64,000 nt of DNA, taken from positions 434,001-498,000 of the forward strand of contig NW_002476368.1 in the NCBI RefSeq assembly GCF_000189635.1. The letters run 5' to 3'. The translations under genes were made by a program, and so were the position numbers. The first letter of the stretch is position 1. Every line of letters starts with the position of its first letter. This DNA is from Tetrahymena thermophila SB210 (taxonomy: Eukaryota > Ciliophora > Oligohymenophorea > Hymenostomatida > Tetrahymenidae). The notes under the pieces were generated by a model, which did no database searches, was not told the DNA's origin, and saw only the letters and a program-made list of their open reading frames with translations. Below are positions 49,187 to 61,539 of the stretch, one piece after another.

Positions 49187-52100
49187 TCAAGCTTTTTAAA
49201 AAATAGAATAAATTAATTTACTATTTTCAGTTATCTATTCAATTGCTTCTAGTTCTGGGACAGGCTCTGCTTCTAATAATTTTTTTCCTTTAAGCTTAAT
49301 AATTTGTAATATAAATTATTACTAAGAATATTTACGAAATATTTAAAAAATACTCTGCATTACTTTCAATTAGGCGTTGAAGTAATGAAATTAAATATAT
49401 TTTGTGAAATTTTCAAATAAAAATTTTATAAGAATTATATAAAGTTAAACTTCTGTTATTGTTTATGCTATTAAATTATTATGTGTACCTTTTTATTGCG
49501 TTCTATAATCTGATCTCTTTCTTTTTCTGAATTTCTGTATGCTTAATATTACTCCTCGCTCATAGGGTATTTTCCTATACTTATCAAGATTTATTCAATT
49601 TCAGAAACATTAGATATTCCATTTTTACATAAACCTAAAGTAGTTAAACTCTTATTTTTGTATATCATTTTGCCCAATTACTGAAATCCTAGTTAATTAA
49701 TTTAGAAAAAAGTTTAAACATTTTTTGTTTCAATTATTACAAAAGTGACCACAGATATATTGAGTATAGATTATAAATTCAATGATTTATTTATACCAAA
49801 AAAGAGCCACTGAAAATGCTTTAAATAAAAAATACCTTAAATTCCTATCTAGTTATCATATAGGTCAAGAAATTTAATGTTAGAGCTTTGAGCTGTGGTA
49901 CTTGGAATCAGCTATTAAGAAATAATTGTAGTCATTTCATCTTATAGACTGTTACATCTTAGAATTAAATTGTCAATATAAATAGATTTGGAAACAGTTT
50001 AGAAAAATAAAGTTCTCTTCTATGAAGAAATTAGATTATTCCACTCAAAAAACAACTTCTTAATTTTCTAGCTCACTAAATCGATTAATAAAAAAATAGA
50101 TAACTTATCATTATATAAATGTGATGTTCTTTTATTTTTCTTAAATGTTTAATAAAATAATTTAAAAATTCAATCTATGTTTGGGATTCATCAATTATAT
50201 CAAATATATTTCCATGTTTTTATTTGATGGATTGTTCTATCTAATATACTCTTTTAAAATTAAATTTTTGTTATATGTAAACATTTGTGCATTTCTCTAG
50301 CTTTACTCTATGAGAAGTAACTTCTTTTTAAGATTAATTATGATAGTAAATAATATCAGATCTAAACAGTATTCTTTTACTTGTGGTCTGTAGTAAAAGT
50401 TCAGTATATTATTAATTAATTCATAAAAATTTTAGAAATAAATCTAATTCTAGCTTATAAGTTTTTTAAATAAATTTATTGTTATACCATCAGAATTAAA
50501 GAACGAAATGAGTAATTCAAGAGTTTCATCATCAAACATATTATTATGCAATCTATTTAGTAATTACAAAAGAAAATAAAATAAGATTAACAACTAAGCT
50601 TATTTTTCCTATTTTATAATTTTATAGAAAATTGTATTAGCTAGAAACATAATTCTAAAGTAAAATATTTAGATAATTTATGATAAAAATTTAATATTCA
50701 TCTAATTCATTTAATTTCGATTCTCAAATTTGAATATAAAAAGCTTATTTTAAAATGTTCTTACATAATAGGTTAAATTTTGACTTTTAGGTATAATTAA
50801 TATGAAGATTAACTTAAATTAAAATGATTCAAATTCTTACAAATTATAACGCCATTCATGGTTATAAGTATCTGATTAATAATAATTATTAATTGATTAG
50901 CGTTGCTTAGATTTAAATTACATAAAAGAAAAAATATAATTATGTTATCTGAAGCATTTCTTTCATTTTATTTATATAAAAAAATAGCATTAAAAAATTT
51001 TTTTTGATTGTTTACTGTCATTTTAAAATAATTAAAAATTCAAATTGTAGTTTTTTCATTTATAAAAAGTATAGCTTTCGCTATTTGTTAGTTTTATTTG
51101 CTTAATTGTTTGTATACAAAAAAATAGCATTGATTAGATGGCTTTCTTAAATAATAAAAAACTATTTGTAAAAGTAGATTTATTTAATCCTCCAGTTAAT
51201 TCATACTCAATATAATTCTCAAATGAACAAATAATTGCTAAAAAATTGAATAAATTTAAATTCAACATCAAATAAAATTTAACCCAAGAGTGATACAATA
51301 AGTAATTACTAACTTTTTGCTTTTATTTATTTGTTTTTGAGTTAATTAATTAATAAACTAAATAGTAGTCTGAGAATTCAAAATTTGCTAATTTAAATAT
51401 AAATATTATGGATTTATTATTGCTTTTAATTTACTTTAGTGTATTTATATTGGTGAATGGAAGCTAAAATATGATCATTTTCATAGTTAGATAATCTATC
51501 CTTTGAGTGCTTATCAGTAAGTAAGGTAGCATTTCTTGCTTTATTTCTTCTTCGCTTTCCTATAGCTCTAATTCTGTTAGTTTTTTTGGATCTTTTCCTC
51601 CTTGCTGAATATTTTCATCCTTTTTTGTTCCTTTCTTTTAATCTTCTTTGCCAGAAGTTACTGCATTTCCCTTTTAATCATCTTTTTTTTAATTTTTTTG
51701 ATCCACTTAAGGCTAAATTTAATTCTTCACATTTTTTGAGCTTTTAGCAATATTTTCTGCCTCTAATTGCTTTTTTTAGTCTTCCAAATCTATTTGCTTT
51801 AATGTTTTCGTTTCTATCTATTCATCTAAAGTAACCTGTTTAAAAAGAGGATGAATTTTGCTTCCTTTTTAGATTTCATAAAATTCACAAAATTATTTGG
51901 GTTAGATTGATAAATAAATAGGGGAAAAGTAAGGAAAAGTCTTACCTATACTCTAACAGAGAAATTCCATATTTGTGTATATATTATCTGTCATTTTTAT
52001 TTATAATTCCTTTTAAAAGTTCAAGAAAAACGCATCAAACAATTATCTATCTTCTAATGAATATTGTTAATATTTCCAAAAGAGTGGAGCAGCTTTATCT

Positions 52101-52233
52101 GCATTGTAAATAGGTAAAATCTCTATTATTATACATAAAAAATAAGATAATATTCTCTTTGCTTAAGTAAGCTTAATTATTTATTCAATGTTATAAACTT
52201 ACATTTCAATTCATCTTTTTTCTTGGGAGGCAT
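49187..52233 (-). CDS. Leucine-rich-repeat protein (ribonuclease-inhibitor type), multi-exon, possibly LRRC71-like
   Basis: Exon 1 is 52233-52203 (MPPKKKDELK), followed by an 80-bp intron, then a long exon from 52122 (QILPIYNADKAAPLFWKYQQ, then a Lys/Glu-rich linker) to about 51435. The middle (about 50105-51430) is coding in pieces I could not join with certainty; one piece reads LHNNMFDDETLELLISFF. The 3' part is firm: 50075-49836, 49688-49499 and 49294-49187, with introns 49689-49835 and 49295-49498. It encodes LRR text NLILRCNSLQDE, NIKFLDLYDNQIGIQG and SLTTLGLCKNGISN, then a charged helix and KKLLEAEPVPELEAIEQ to TGA. LRRs of this type mediate protein binding; many ciliate members are axonemal. 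The resemblance to LRRC71 (LRRs followed by a charged tail) is from memory. Confidence 0.68.
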
Positions 52234-53974
52234 CTTATCCTAAAACAATAATAATTTACTTTCTTTCTTAACAGCTCCTTTCTAATTAACTTTATAACTT
52301 ACAATAGAACAGCAAACTAATAATTTCCAAATTATCAAAATATATTCAAATAATAATTTAAAAACCATACAAATTTTAAAATCAATTATTAATAAATACT
52401 TGACAGCAAATCTTTATAATTAAGTATTTTGGTATAGAATAACTTTTAAAATGCAAATTCAATAATCAATAAATTTAAATTATTTTAATAAAGTAGAACA
52501 ATACTTAAGAATGATCTTTATAAATTATAACTTAAAATATTTAAAATTTTTAATGTATAGATAATTTTTAAGTTAAGCCAAATCTAGTTTACATTCATTT
52601 TAATTTTCACATCTGAAGCAAAATTAATATTAAAGTAATTAAATAAATATTTTGAGGTTGCTTAACTATGATGATTAAAATAACTCTGCCATCGATTAAT
52701 ATTTTTACTTTAATGTTGGTAAAAATTATTAATGGCCCAATAAATAATTCTTAGGTGCAAACATTAAATCGAATAAAATGTTAAAAATATAAAAGAATAT
52801 TTTAAAGTAATCATATAAAAAAATTATTAGAAATTAAAAAAAAAATTAATTTGGTTTTTCTAAATTATACATATCGATTAATATTTTATAATCAATTAAC
52901 CAATATTATGGGGTAGTACTTATTTATTTGTTTATTTTCTATTGAAATAGGATGCTAAATTTATAAATATTTACAAATATTGATTCATTATATGATAATC
53001 AATTCACAAATTCTGGTAAATAACTAAACTAGAACCAACCTTAGATATCTTAAAATTGTCACCTTTAGTTACTAACAGACTGTATTAACACATAAAGACT
53101 AAGTGTAAAAATATTGGGGTACTATGTAATCAATTTTTATTATATGATATTTTATTGTAGAAAGATAGGATTATTATTACTTTTACATATTTGATGATAT
53201 TTGAAATATTTCTTTAAATGTTAAACTTAATTAAATCAGTAAACATACTCTTTCAAATTTAAGCTATAATTTTACTCATGAAATATTTTGGTTTTCACCA
53301 TAAGAATCAAAGGTGTTTAATTAATAAAAAAAATCATAGCCATGATGCTTACTTTTAAATGCATCTATTTTTAATAAATTTTTTTTCAAGGAAAAGATTT
53401 TTTTTAATTTTATACTTTTAAAATTAAGAACGATTTTTCTGTTTTTATAATTATTATGGATGGAAGAATATACAAAATCTTTTTATATTTTAAAGTTAAC
53501 CAGTTAATAAGATTAATTATATTTTTTATTTATAGAACTTAAAAAAGTTATACTTTTTGTAAAACTAGATTTTAATTACTGAGTTTTGTCTTAAAATATT
53601 TCAATAGTACCCAAGAAAAAATTTTAGCATACAAAATATCATCTTATAATAAAGTAATAGTGCTTCTAATAAATTAAATTTACAATTACAGCTTGAAGAG
53701 GTAAATTAATATTTTAGATTAACAAAAAAATATTAACTTACATAAATATCAAATCATAAATAAGAAATATAAAATACTTAATTAAGTAATCTAAATAAAC
53801 TAAATTTATTTTAATTGGATAGTAAGTCAATTTTTATTTTTGCTTAAATAAAATTAAACTTACTATTTTAATTGCTAATAAATAAAATATCAGTTCGAGG
53901 AGTCGAGTACACTTAATCATTTAAGAAATAGAACTTATCTCATATAAATTGTAAGATTAGGAAAATTCCTTGGA

Positions 53975-53997
53975 TTCATCGCTAAGCATTCGATGAA
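53975..53997. other. Small hairpin in a locally less AT-rich patch
   Basis: TTCATCG at 53975-53981 pairs perfectly with CGATGAA at 53991-53997 around a 9-base loop. About 80 bases upstream lies CAGTTCGAGGAGTCGAGTACA, unusually GC-rich for this DNA and vaguely like a B box, but no tRNA cloverleaf can be folded by eye. Confidence 0.25.
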
Positions 53998-54306
53998 AAT
54001 TGCAATTAAATGTGTTTTAAAATATAATATAATAAACTCAAACTATTCTGTTCTAGTTGATATTAAAAATTGTAATTGCTAAATATTGTTAGGACTAAGA
54101 TAAATGATACTTAAAGGTATTCATATAAAAATAATAAATAAATGAATTTTCATATATATGAGATTTTAAACTATCATAGAATCTTCATTAAATCTAAAAA
54201 AAGATTAATAATAGAAAAATTTTAATTACACTTTGTAAGTAATTAATATTCTTCTATAAGTAAGTAAAAACTACATTCTTGAATTTAAAGATACATCAAA
54301 AACTAA

Positions 54307-54342
54307 AGTGTAACACCGTATTTCCTTATGCCTAGTTACACT
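54307..54342. other. Perfect 8-bp stem hairpin
   Basis: AGTGTAAC at 54307-54314 pairs with GTTACACT at 54335-54342, enclosing a 20-base loop of mixed composition (ACCGTATTTCCTTATGCCTA). It could be part of a structured RNA or a palindromic protein-binding site. No further support. Confidence 0.3.
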
Positions 54343-57300
54343 AATTTGGAATATTAAAAAGAAAAAAATCTTTCAATTTTTTGAGCTAAAAAAAACCCCT
54401 CTTCTAAATTTAGTAGAGACTTGAACAAGGAAACAAGGTAATTACTAGATTGAAATTTGTTCAAAGAGTTAAACATTATTTTGCATTAATTAAGAGTTTA
54501 TTGTAGATTTATTTAAATAGTTAATGAATAAATTAAACATTTTACTTTTTTTATAAAGAGACAAAGCACCTTAATTTAGTTTCTTGGGAGAGTTAATTTA
54601 AAAATAAAAAATGTGAAAATATAAAATGAATTTCAAGGCTTGTTACATTTTGTTTTACATGAGTAAAATTTTTATAAATTACCTTTCAAAAATAAAAATT
54701 AAATAGTAAAATTGATTAAGTTAATTATGTTGATGCTTAAATAGTTTAGAGTTAAAATGTTTCTATGTGTATATTATATTTTTTATTTTGTAAGGGCTAG
54801 GGAGAAAATGTTGTAATGTCTAATATTTGATCTTACTTATTAAAAATTCATGTTGTTTTAGAACGTGATAAATTTGATGAAAAAAGTAAATGAATTTGTA
54901 AATATAATATATAAAAAATTGACTATTGAATATAAGCTTGAATTTGTTTGAATATCCAAATTTTATTTTTTTTATGGAAAAGAGAAAATATCTTTTCAAA
55001 AATTGAGTTACTAAATACCCTTAAAATTATTTACTATCATAGATCGATATAAGTCTTTGTAATTCTTTTTATGATTTATTTGTAAAATAATTAGTCTGCT
55101 AACAAACAAAGTATATTATTAATTATCATACCGCATACTATTTTATTTTTTATCAAAATAGTAGGTCTTTAAAGCAAAAATTTATTACTTTTTTCTATGA
55201 TTTGTTCATTAACTTTACTCATAAAATCACAAACTTATTTTAGGTTTTAGAATTATTATGCTGTGTGTTTAAAAAATAAAATTATTTCAATCTTTATCAA
55301 CCTTTTATATATAAAAATCCAAAATTATTAACATTTTTTACTAAAATTTCAATCTTATTTATATGAGTTTAATTTTCCTAATTGTCATTGATAATGTTCT
55401 CTGTAATAAAATCGTTTCTTAAGGCAAATCATCAATATTAGTGAAGTATTTCCAATAGTAAATTATTTTTCGACTAATTTTTCATCAATATCATCAAAAA
55501 TATATCAACTCCTGTTTGGCTTTGTAAAATTTAAAAGCTAAACAATTTAATTTTATTGTGATTGTTGATATTTAACAATATTATGATCTATAAAACAATA
55601 TAATATAGAGCGATAGATGGTAAACATTATTCAAAATTTAAATATAGATAAGTGTAAGAATTTATTTGAAATAATTTTAACTAAGTAGTTAAAATGATAC
55701 TAAATAAAGGCAATCATTTTAAAAGTTAAAAATTTTTTAAAGAAAAAAGTAGAAGCAAGTGATATGTACAAATATATAAAGAAAAAGATAGGCTAGGGTG
55801 AGTATTTTATTAGATTTAATTTTGTTTTGTTAGTTTACAAATATATAAAATGCATACTTAACCTAATTAATGAATATTCAAAAATTTTTGTTTATATATT
55901 AACACTAATTTATTAATAAAGAGGCAGACCCTTAAAAAATTAAATAATTAAATTAAGCTAAATAAGTGAGTTAAATTTTATATGTTATTAAGAGCTGTAA
56001 TAGGCTTTTTGCATATTAAGTTGTATGTTTTAATATTTGGATGATGGTTTAAACTTTCGTTCTACTGAAGCATAACATTTCGGTTGTGCTGATTGAGGAT
56101 ATCTTTGTTATAAACTGACAAATAAATACTTTTTTTGCTTTAATAATAGAAATGAACAATCAATCAATCTATCTATCTTTCAATTTTACAAATAAATAAA
56201 TACTATCAATTTGATAAGAAATAACTCATTAATTTATTATAATTTAGTAATCTATTATGAAAACTTCATTAATTCAAATTGCCTTTTAATTTTTAGAGAT
56301 AATATTTTTTAACTAGTAGTATTCTATTTATATACAAATCTTAATAAATTGACTTAAAAAAATAAAATGACCAACTTGTTCAAACTTTTTTAAATTCGAA
56401 TCAATTTTTGTATATTCAATAACTAGAAGAGGCTGATTAAATCAATCTTATTTTTTACGTTAAAACCTAAAATTTGTATCAATCAGTTTCATGCGTTAGT
56501 TTCTTTAGTATTAAAATTAATTCTACTTAAAAATAAAAGATCTAATAAGATATAAAATAGTATTTTCAACCTTAAAAAAATTTTTTTTATGAGCGAACAT
56601 AATAATAATAAGGATTTCATCTCATAAAATAAATAAATCATAATTTTATAAAGAAAAGATATCTGAAGGTAAAGCAAAACAAGTGTATATAATAAAGTTT
56701 TTATTAAATTGGTTTACAAACAATTTTGTGGTAATAGTTAAATCTTACTAAGCTGTTATAATTCGAATTTATGCTCTATCTATTCTAACTCAAATAATTA
56801 GAATATATAAACATTATCTGAGAATAATTTAAAATAGCATAGCAATCGGCTTTTTGTAATTAATAGTAATAGTCTTAGTTATTCATAAGGATTTTAGCCT
56901 GAGTTTTTATTTCCACAAAATAATCTTTCTTTTAAAAATTTTAAATAAAATGTCAATTCTAACTTGAGATGTATATTAAATCAATTTAAAATATATCTGT
57001 ATTTCAATTCTAAAAACTTAGTTGTAATTTTCTAATCAATTTTTATTGTAAATTTTATCCACTCATTTTTTAATTTTCCATTTGAATAGTATTTTTAATT
57101 TATGGTTAAATCTCATTTTTAGATCGCCAATATATTAGATAATATTTTTATTTTTTGGATGAGTAAACAAATATTGAAAAATCAAATTTGTATTTTATCA
57201 CTAAATTATTCAAAAATTTGTTAGACCATTAGATAATACTTTTATTCCACTTCACAAATTGATTTTTTTATTATAATTTATAATTAACAGGATGTAACCT

Positions 57301-58959
57301 AATTTAATATTTGAATTTATGTGATTCATGTGATTAAAAAATCGCTACTAGATTTATTTGATTTCCCTAATAGCCTGAAAAATAAATTCTTCTTTACAAC
57401 GTTTTTATTTTGATGCAAAATTATAAAACTAACTTCTCAAGATTTAAATAATTCCTACAAATCCTATTTATAAAATACAAACTGTATTATTAGATTGATT
57501 TGGATTTAGATTTCATTCAATAAATTTTAAATTATAATTTTTTTATTACTCTATTTTTTTTACATTTATAAACTGCAATTATCCCCAATAAAAAAGAGTA
57601 AGCAAATTAAGAAAAACAACGATTATTATATTCTTTCAAATAACTTATCATCGAATTATTTAAACATCTAAATATTCTTTAAATACATAATAATATTTTT
57701 AAAGCAATAATTTCCTATTATAAATTAAACAATTTCTTATAATACATTTATAAAATTTCTTGTTCATTTTAACAAATTATTAAAAATAAAAAATTTCTTC
57801 AATTTAAAAATAAATTAATCAATCAATACCTACTTACAATAACATTTAACTGGTTCAATAAAATTTAAAAAAATGCTATTTACTTGTAATTAAATTTAAG
57901 ATTAATATAATTTTTATCTTTTATATTTCTCTGATTCTTCAAACAATTTTTTGAAAATAAGAGTTTAAATGTGCAAGAATAAATTTTAATTTTTATGAAT
58001 TCTATTACCTTATCTAATTAATATTATTTTACCCTAAAAAATTATTTTTTAGAAAGAGTAGGTGTTTAATAATAAAATATAAATCAAACTAGTTAATTTT
58101 TCTTATTTAATTTTCCTAAAATAAAAGAAAGATTTGTAATTATTTTATTGATAAATCCAATTAATATATAATCAAAGATATTTTTTTATTTGATTTGCTA
58201 ATTATGCCTTGTTAAAGAAATTTATTTATTTATTTTCAGAAATATTTTACTTTTATCATCTAAATTATTAAAATATTTATTAATTAGATAAGTTTTTAAC
58301 ATGTATCAAACATTTACTATATTTAAACAAATCTATAAATGATGATTTGATTAAAATCTATTAAAACTATAAAAAATTATAAAAAAATAATTTATATAAA
58401 ATTCATTCGATGAGACTACAAAATATCTAGATAATTCTCAAATTCCTTATTTGCTTACACAGTTTAAGAATTATGATTGTTTGTTTTATTTTTTTAATAA
58501 TTAAAGTGAAAACTAATAATAAAATAAAAAATAATCTAATATAAACTGGTCTCCCTTTTCTTTTAGAAATTTAACATTTATTTTTTAAATGAAAGAAGAA
58601 GAAAATAAAAAGTATATATGAACTACAACTGAAGAAAGAGCAAGATAAAATTTTTTTTCATACTTATTAGGGTAGCAAAGATATATATAGATAGATATTT
58701 GATAGTGAGAAATGTTTTTATATAAACTATTTAAAAGAAGGTGGGTGGGTAGATCATATTTTAATTCTTAAATAAACAAGAAATAATTTCAATTTAAGGT
58801 ATTAGCATTTAATTTATTTAATATTTTATATAGATAGATAAATAGAAATCAAATAGCAAACTAATTTGAAAAAATATATCTAGCGGGTTTAAATAATATA
58901 TAATTATAGGATTGTTTAGATATTTTTTAGAGTAGAAGTTATCATTTTAATTTTGAGGA

Positions 58960-60663
58960 ATGGATAGCAGTGGTAACGAAGAAATAAATATGGATCAAGA
59001 TAAAAATAATCTTGAAGACGAGTATGGGTATGAGGATGATGGATATAATGATGAGGCTGAAGAAGATAATAATGCTAATGAAGCTAACTAAGGTTAAGAA
59101 GAGGATGGTGAAGATGAAGAAGAGGAAGGTGAAGGCGAAGAAGAAGAGGATTAAGATGATGAAAATAACTAAGTTTAAGATGAAAACGATTAAAATAATG
59201 AATATGATTTTGGTTCAGATAATAACGCGGAAAATGATATTATGTCTAACAAAAAATAAATCTAATCTTAATATAATAACAACCAGAGAAGTACAAGCTA
59301 GACTAATTATAATTAAAAGTAGTAAAGAATGGATGAAGAAGAGGAGGAGGAAGACGATGAAGATGATAGATAAATTTAGCAAGACGAAGAAGATGATGAA
59401 GACGAAGTTGATGATGACGATGACGATGATGATGATTTTAATGCAGTTTCTTCAAAGAAAAAATAAGCAAAGAGCAGAGTTTCAACTTCTAGCAAATCAT
59501 AAGTTTAAGTTTAAAAAGAATAAGAAACCGTTTCAAGAACTAGAGGAGGTCGCTAAGGAAGAAGTTAAGCTTTAAGCAATTAAAGCAATTTAAGTTTAAA
59601 TGCTGCATCTTCAAAAAAAAATGAATAAAATCTTTAAAGCTAGTAAAGCATTAGAACAAGTGGGAGATCTTCAACAAGAAATCAGTCTCAATAAGACGTG
59701 AGATTATAACTATAGCAATAGGCGAGTTAATCTAAGACAAGAGGAGGAAAGCAACCATCATCCTAATAGAGTGCTATTCCATAGAAGAAAGAAGTAAGCT
59801 CTTCAAGAAAAAGAAATGGACCTTAATAGCAACAAGATTATGATGAAGATGATGAAGATAAATAGTAAATTGTTATGGAAGAAGAAGAAGATTAAGATCT
59901 AGAAATGGAAGAAGATGATAATAAATAAGAAGGAGAAGATGATGAAGATTTAGAAGATGACGAAGTAGATGAAGATGAAGAAGATGATGACGATGAAGGA
60001 GAAGAAGATGAAGATGATGGATAAGGTGGTTCAGTTGAAGGAGGCAAAAAGAAATCAAAGAAAAAAGGTGGATTAGGAGGTGATAAAAGCTAATCATAAG
60101 ACCAATAAGATATCAAAAATTAAAATAGCTTAAAATTAGCGAATGAAAAAAAGAAAAATGAATTCTGGAAGTATCGTCACAAAAACAAAGAAGAGAAATG
60201 GAGAGCTCCTTAGTAAGAAATAAGACCACTCAACAATCTTGATGAAGAATCTGTCTTAAGATATTCTATTGAAAGAGCTGCTAAATTTAATGAAGAAATC
60301 CTAAGTTAGCAGTTTAGAGTTTCTGAAATTTTAAAATTCCATGAAAAAAATAAAATGTAGTAAAAATAAATACCACTAGAACACTAATAATAAAACTAGG
60401 CCTTCCCATAAAATGTTCCTGTTATTGTGATAACAGAAGATGACTATAAATATTTAGTAAACTATAATTAATTCTACCAAAAATCTACAATAGAAGAATT
60501 CATAAATAAAAACGTCTAGCATGAAAATACAGATTGCTTAGGAGATTTGTCCAAGTTTGGTATTAAAAAGCAGCCTTTACCTAAAAAGAAGCCTATAAAA
60601 AAGAAACCCTCTAAAAAGAGTACATTTGGTGCTGATTTGCTACAACAATATGAATAAGATTGA
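58960..60663 (+). CDS. Acidic, probably nuclear protein with AT-hook-like motifs
   Basis: One exon of 568 codons (567 aa), ATG at 58960 to TGA at 60661-60663; an in-frame TGA at 58954-58956 fixes this as the first possible start. The N-terminal 170 residues are dominated by Asp/Glu runs. A basic Ser/Gln-rich section follows with SRTRGGRQGRSQ and SKTRGGKQPS, which resemble AT-hook or RGG DNA/RNA-binding motifs. A second long Asp/Glu block follows, then KKKSKKKGG. The C-terminal 180 residues are less biased (RPLNNLDEESVLRYSIERAA, IEEFINKNVQHENTDCLGDL) and look like a folded domain I cannot name. The tail KKQPLPKKKPIKKKPSKK is a likely nuclear localisation signal. The mix of acidic blocks, basic hooks and NLS suggests a chromatin or nucleolar factor; this is inference. 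Confidence 0.9.
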
Positions 60664-61539
60664 TAAATATTTTCAATCTATTTTTTGAATTTTACAAATT
60701 ATTAAGCAAAATATACATACTTTCAAAAGAAAAGCATCTAACAATACAAGCAAGCAATCAAGTTTACAAACAAACAAACATAAAAACAAAAAGATTAATC
60801 AAATTAACAATCAAAATATTAAGTATTTAATAAATACCTAAATTGATAAAATAACTAACCTTAGTAAATTTTTTAATTTATTTGTAAAAACGTGTTTAAG
60901 CAGTCTATATAATGTATTTTATTATTTGATTGCCATCTTATTTTTTCTATAAAATTTAAAAAAATTTAATTCAATAGAAAGTGCTCATTTATTAATTTAC
61001 TTATTGATTTACTTCAATATTTTTAGTTAGAATAACATTTAAATATTTATTATTTTTACAGCAAATATTAGATCAAAATATGAAATAATTAATTAAAAAA
61101 TAATATTCAATCTACAGCTATTATGTAAAATTATTTATTAATAAGTTTAGCAATAAATCTAAATTTTATCAAATTGAAAAAAATAAAGGATAATGATATA
61201 TAAAGTAAATTATAAAGAAAAAACACAGATAAAATTAAAATAAGTATAAAATATTTTTTCTCAGTTTATCTGTTTAACTATAATAAACAAAAACATTGAA
61301 AAAAGAAAAATAAAATTTGATGAATTAATTTTAGAGTAAAATAAATGTAAAATAATATATATAAATTAATAAAATTTATTTATTTCATACCAGTGGATAA
61401 TATTTAATCGAACTTGTCTCAGAGAGGAAAGATAACATTAAAATCTTAATCAATATTTTGAGTACTTTTTATATATTTTCAATTTTAATAACTGTCTTAG
61501 ATTATTTTTAAAATCTATTTAAAAATTATATTTTTATTA
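60664..61539. other. Convergent spacer, nothing seen
   Basis: About 880 bp of AT-rich DNA between the acidic protein gene (+) and the FAM221-like gene (-). It begins with a CAA/AAAC-rich stretch (CAAGCAAGCAATCAAG, then repeated CAAA) that is probably 3' UTR. No coding or RNA gene recognised. Confidence 0.55.

Larger units (their letters stand above)
52234..58959. other. 6.7-kb AT-rich region without a supported gene
   Basis: I see no complete gene. Items that stand out are two hairpin-bearing patches (about 53890-54000 and 54307-54342) and a stretch of higher GC at about 55980-56120 that is open in more than one minus-strand frame. There is also an AATC/TATC tetranucleotide run near 56156-56180. 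The promoter of the acidic protein gene should lie at the right end. Confidence 0.45.

Noticed and set aside
59012-59575. 187-aa Met/Lys-rich open frame on the plus strand
   Set aside because: It is the shifted-frame shadow of the Asp/Glu-rich gene at 58960-60663; GAT/GAA repeats read in another frame give Met/Lys runs.
59873-60097. Leu/His-rich open frame on the minus strand
   Set aside because: Antisense shadow of the same acidic repeat region.
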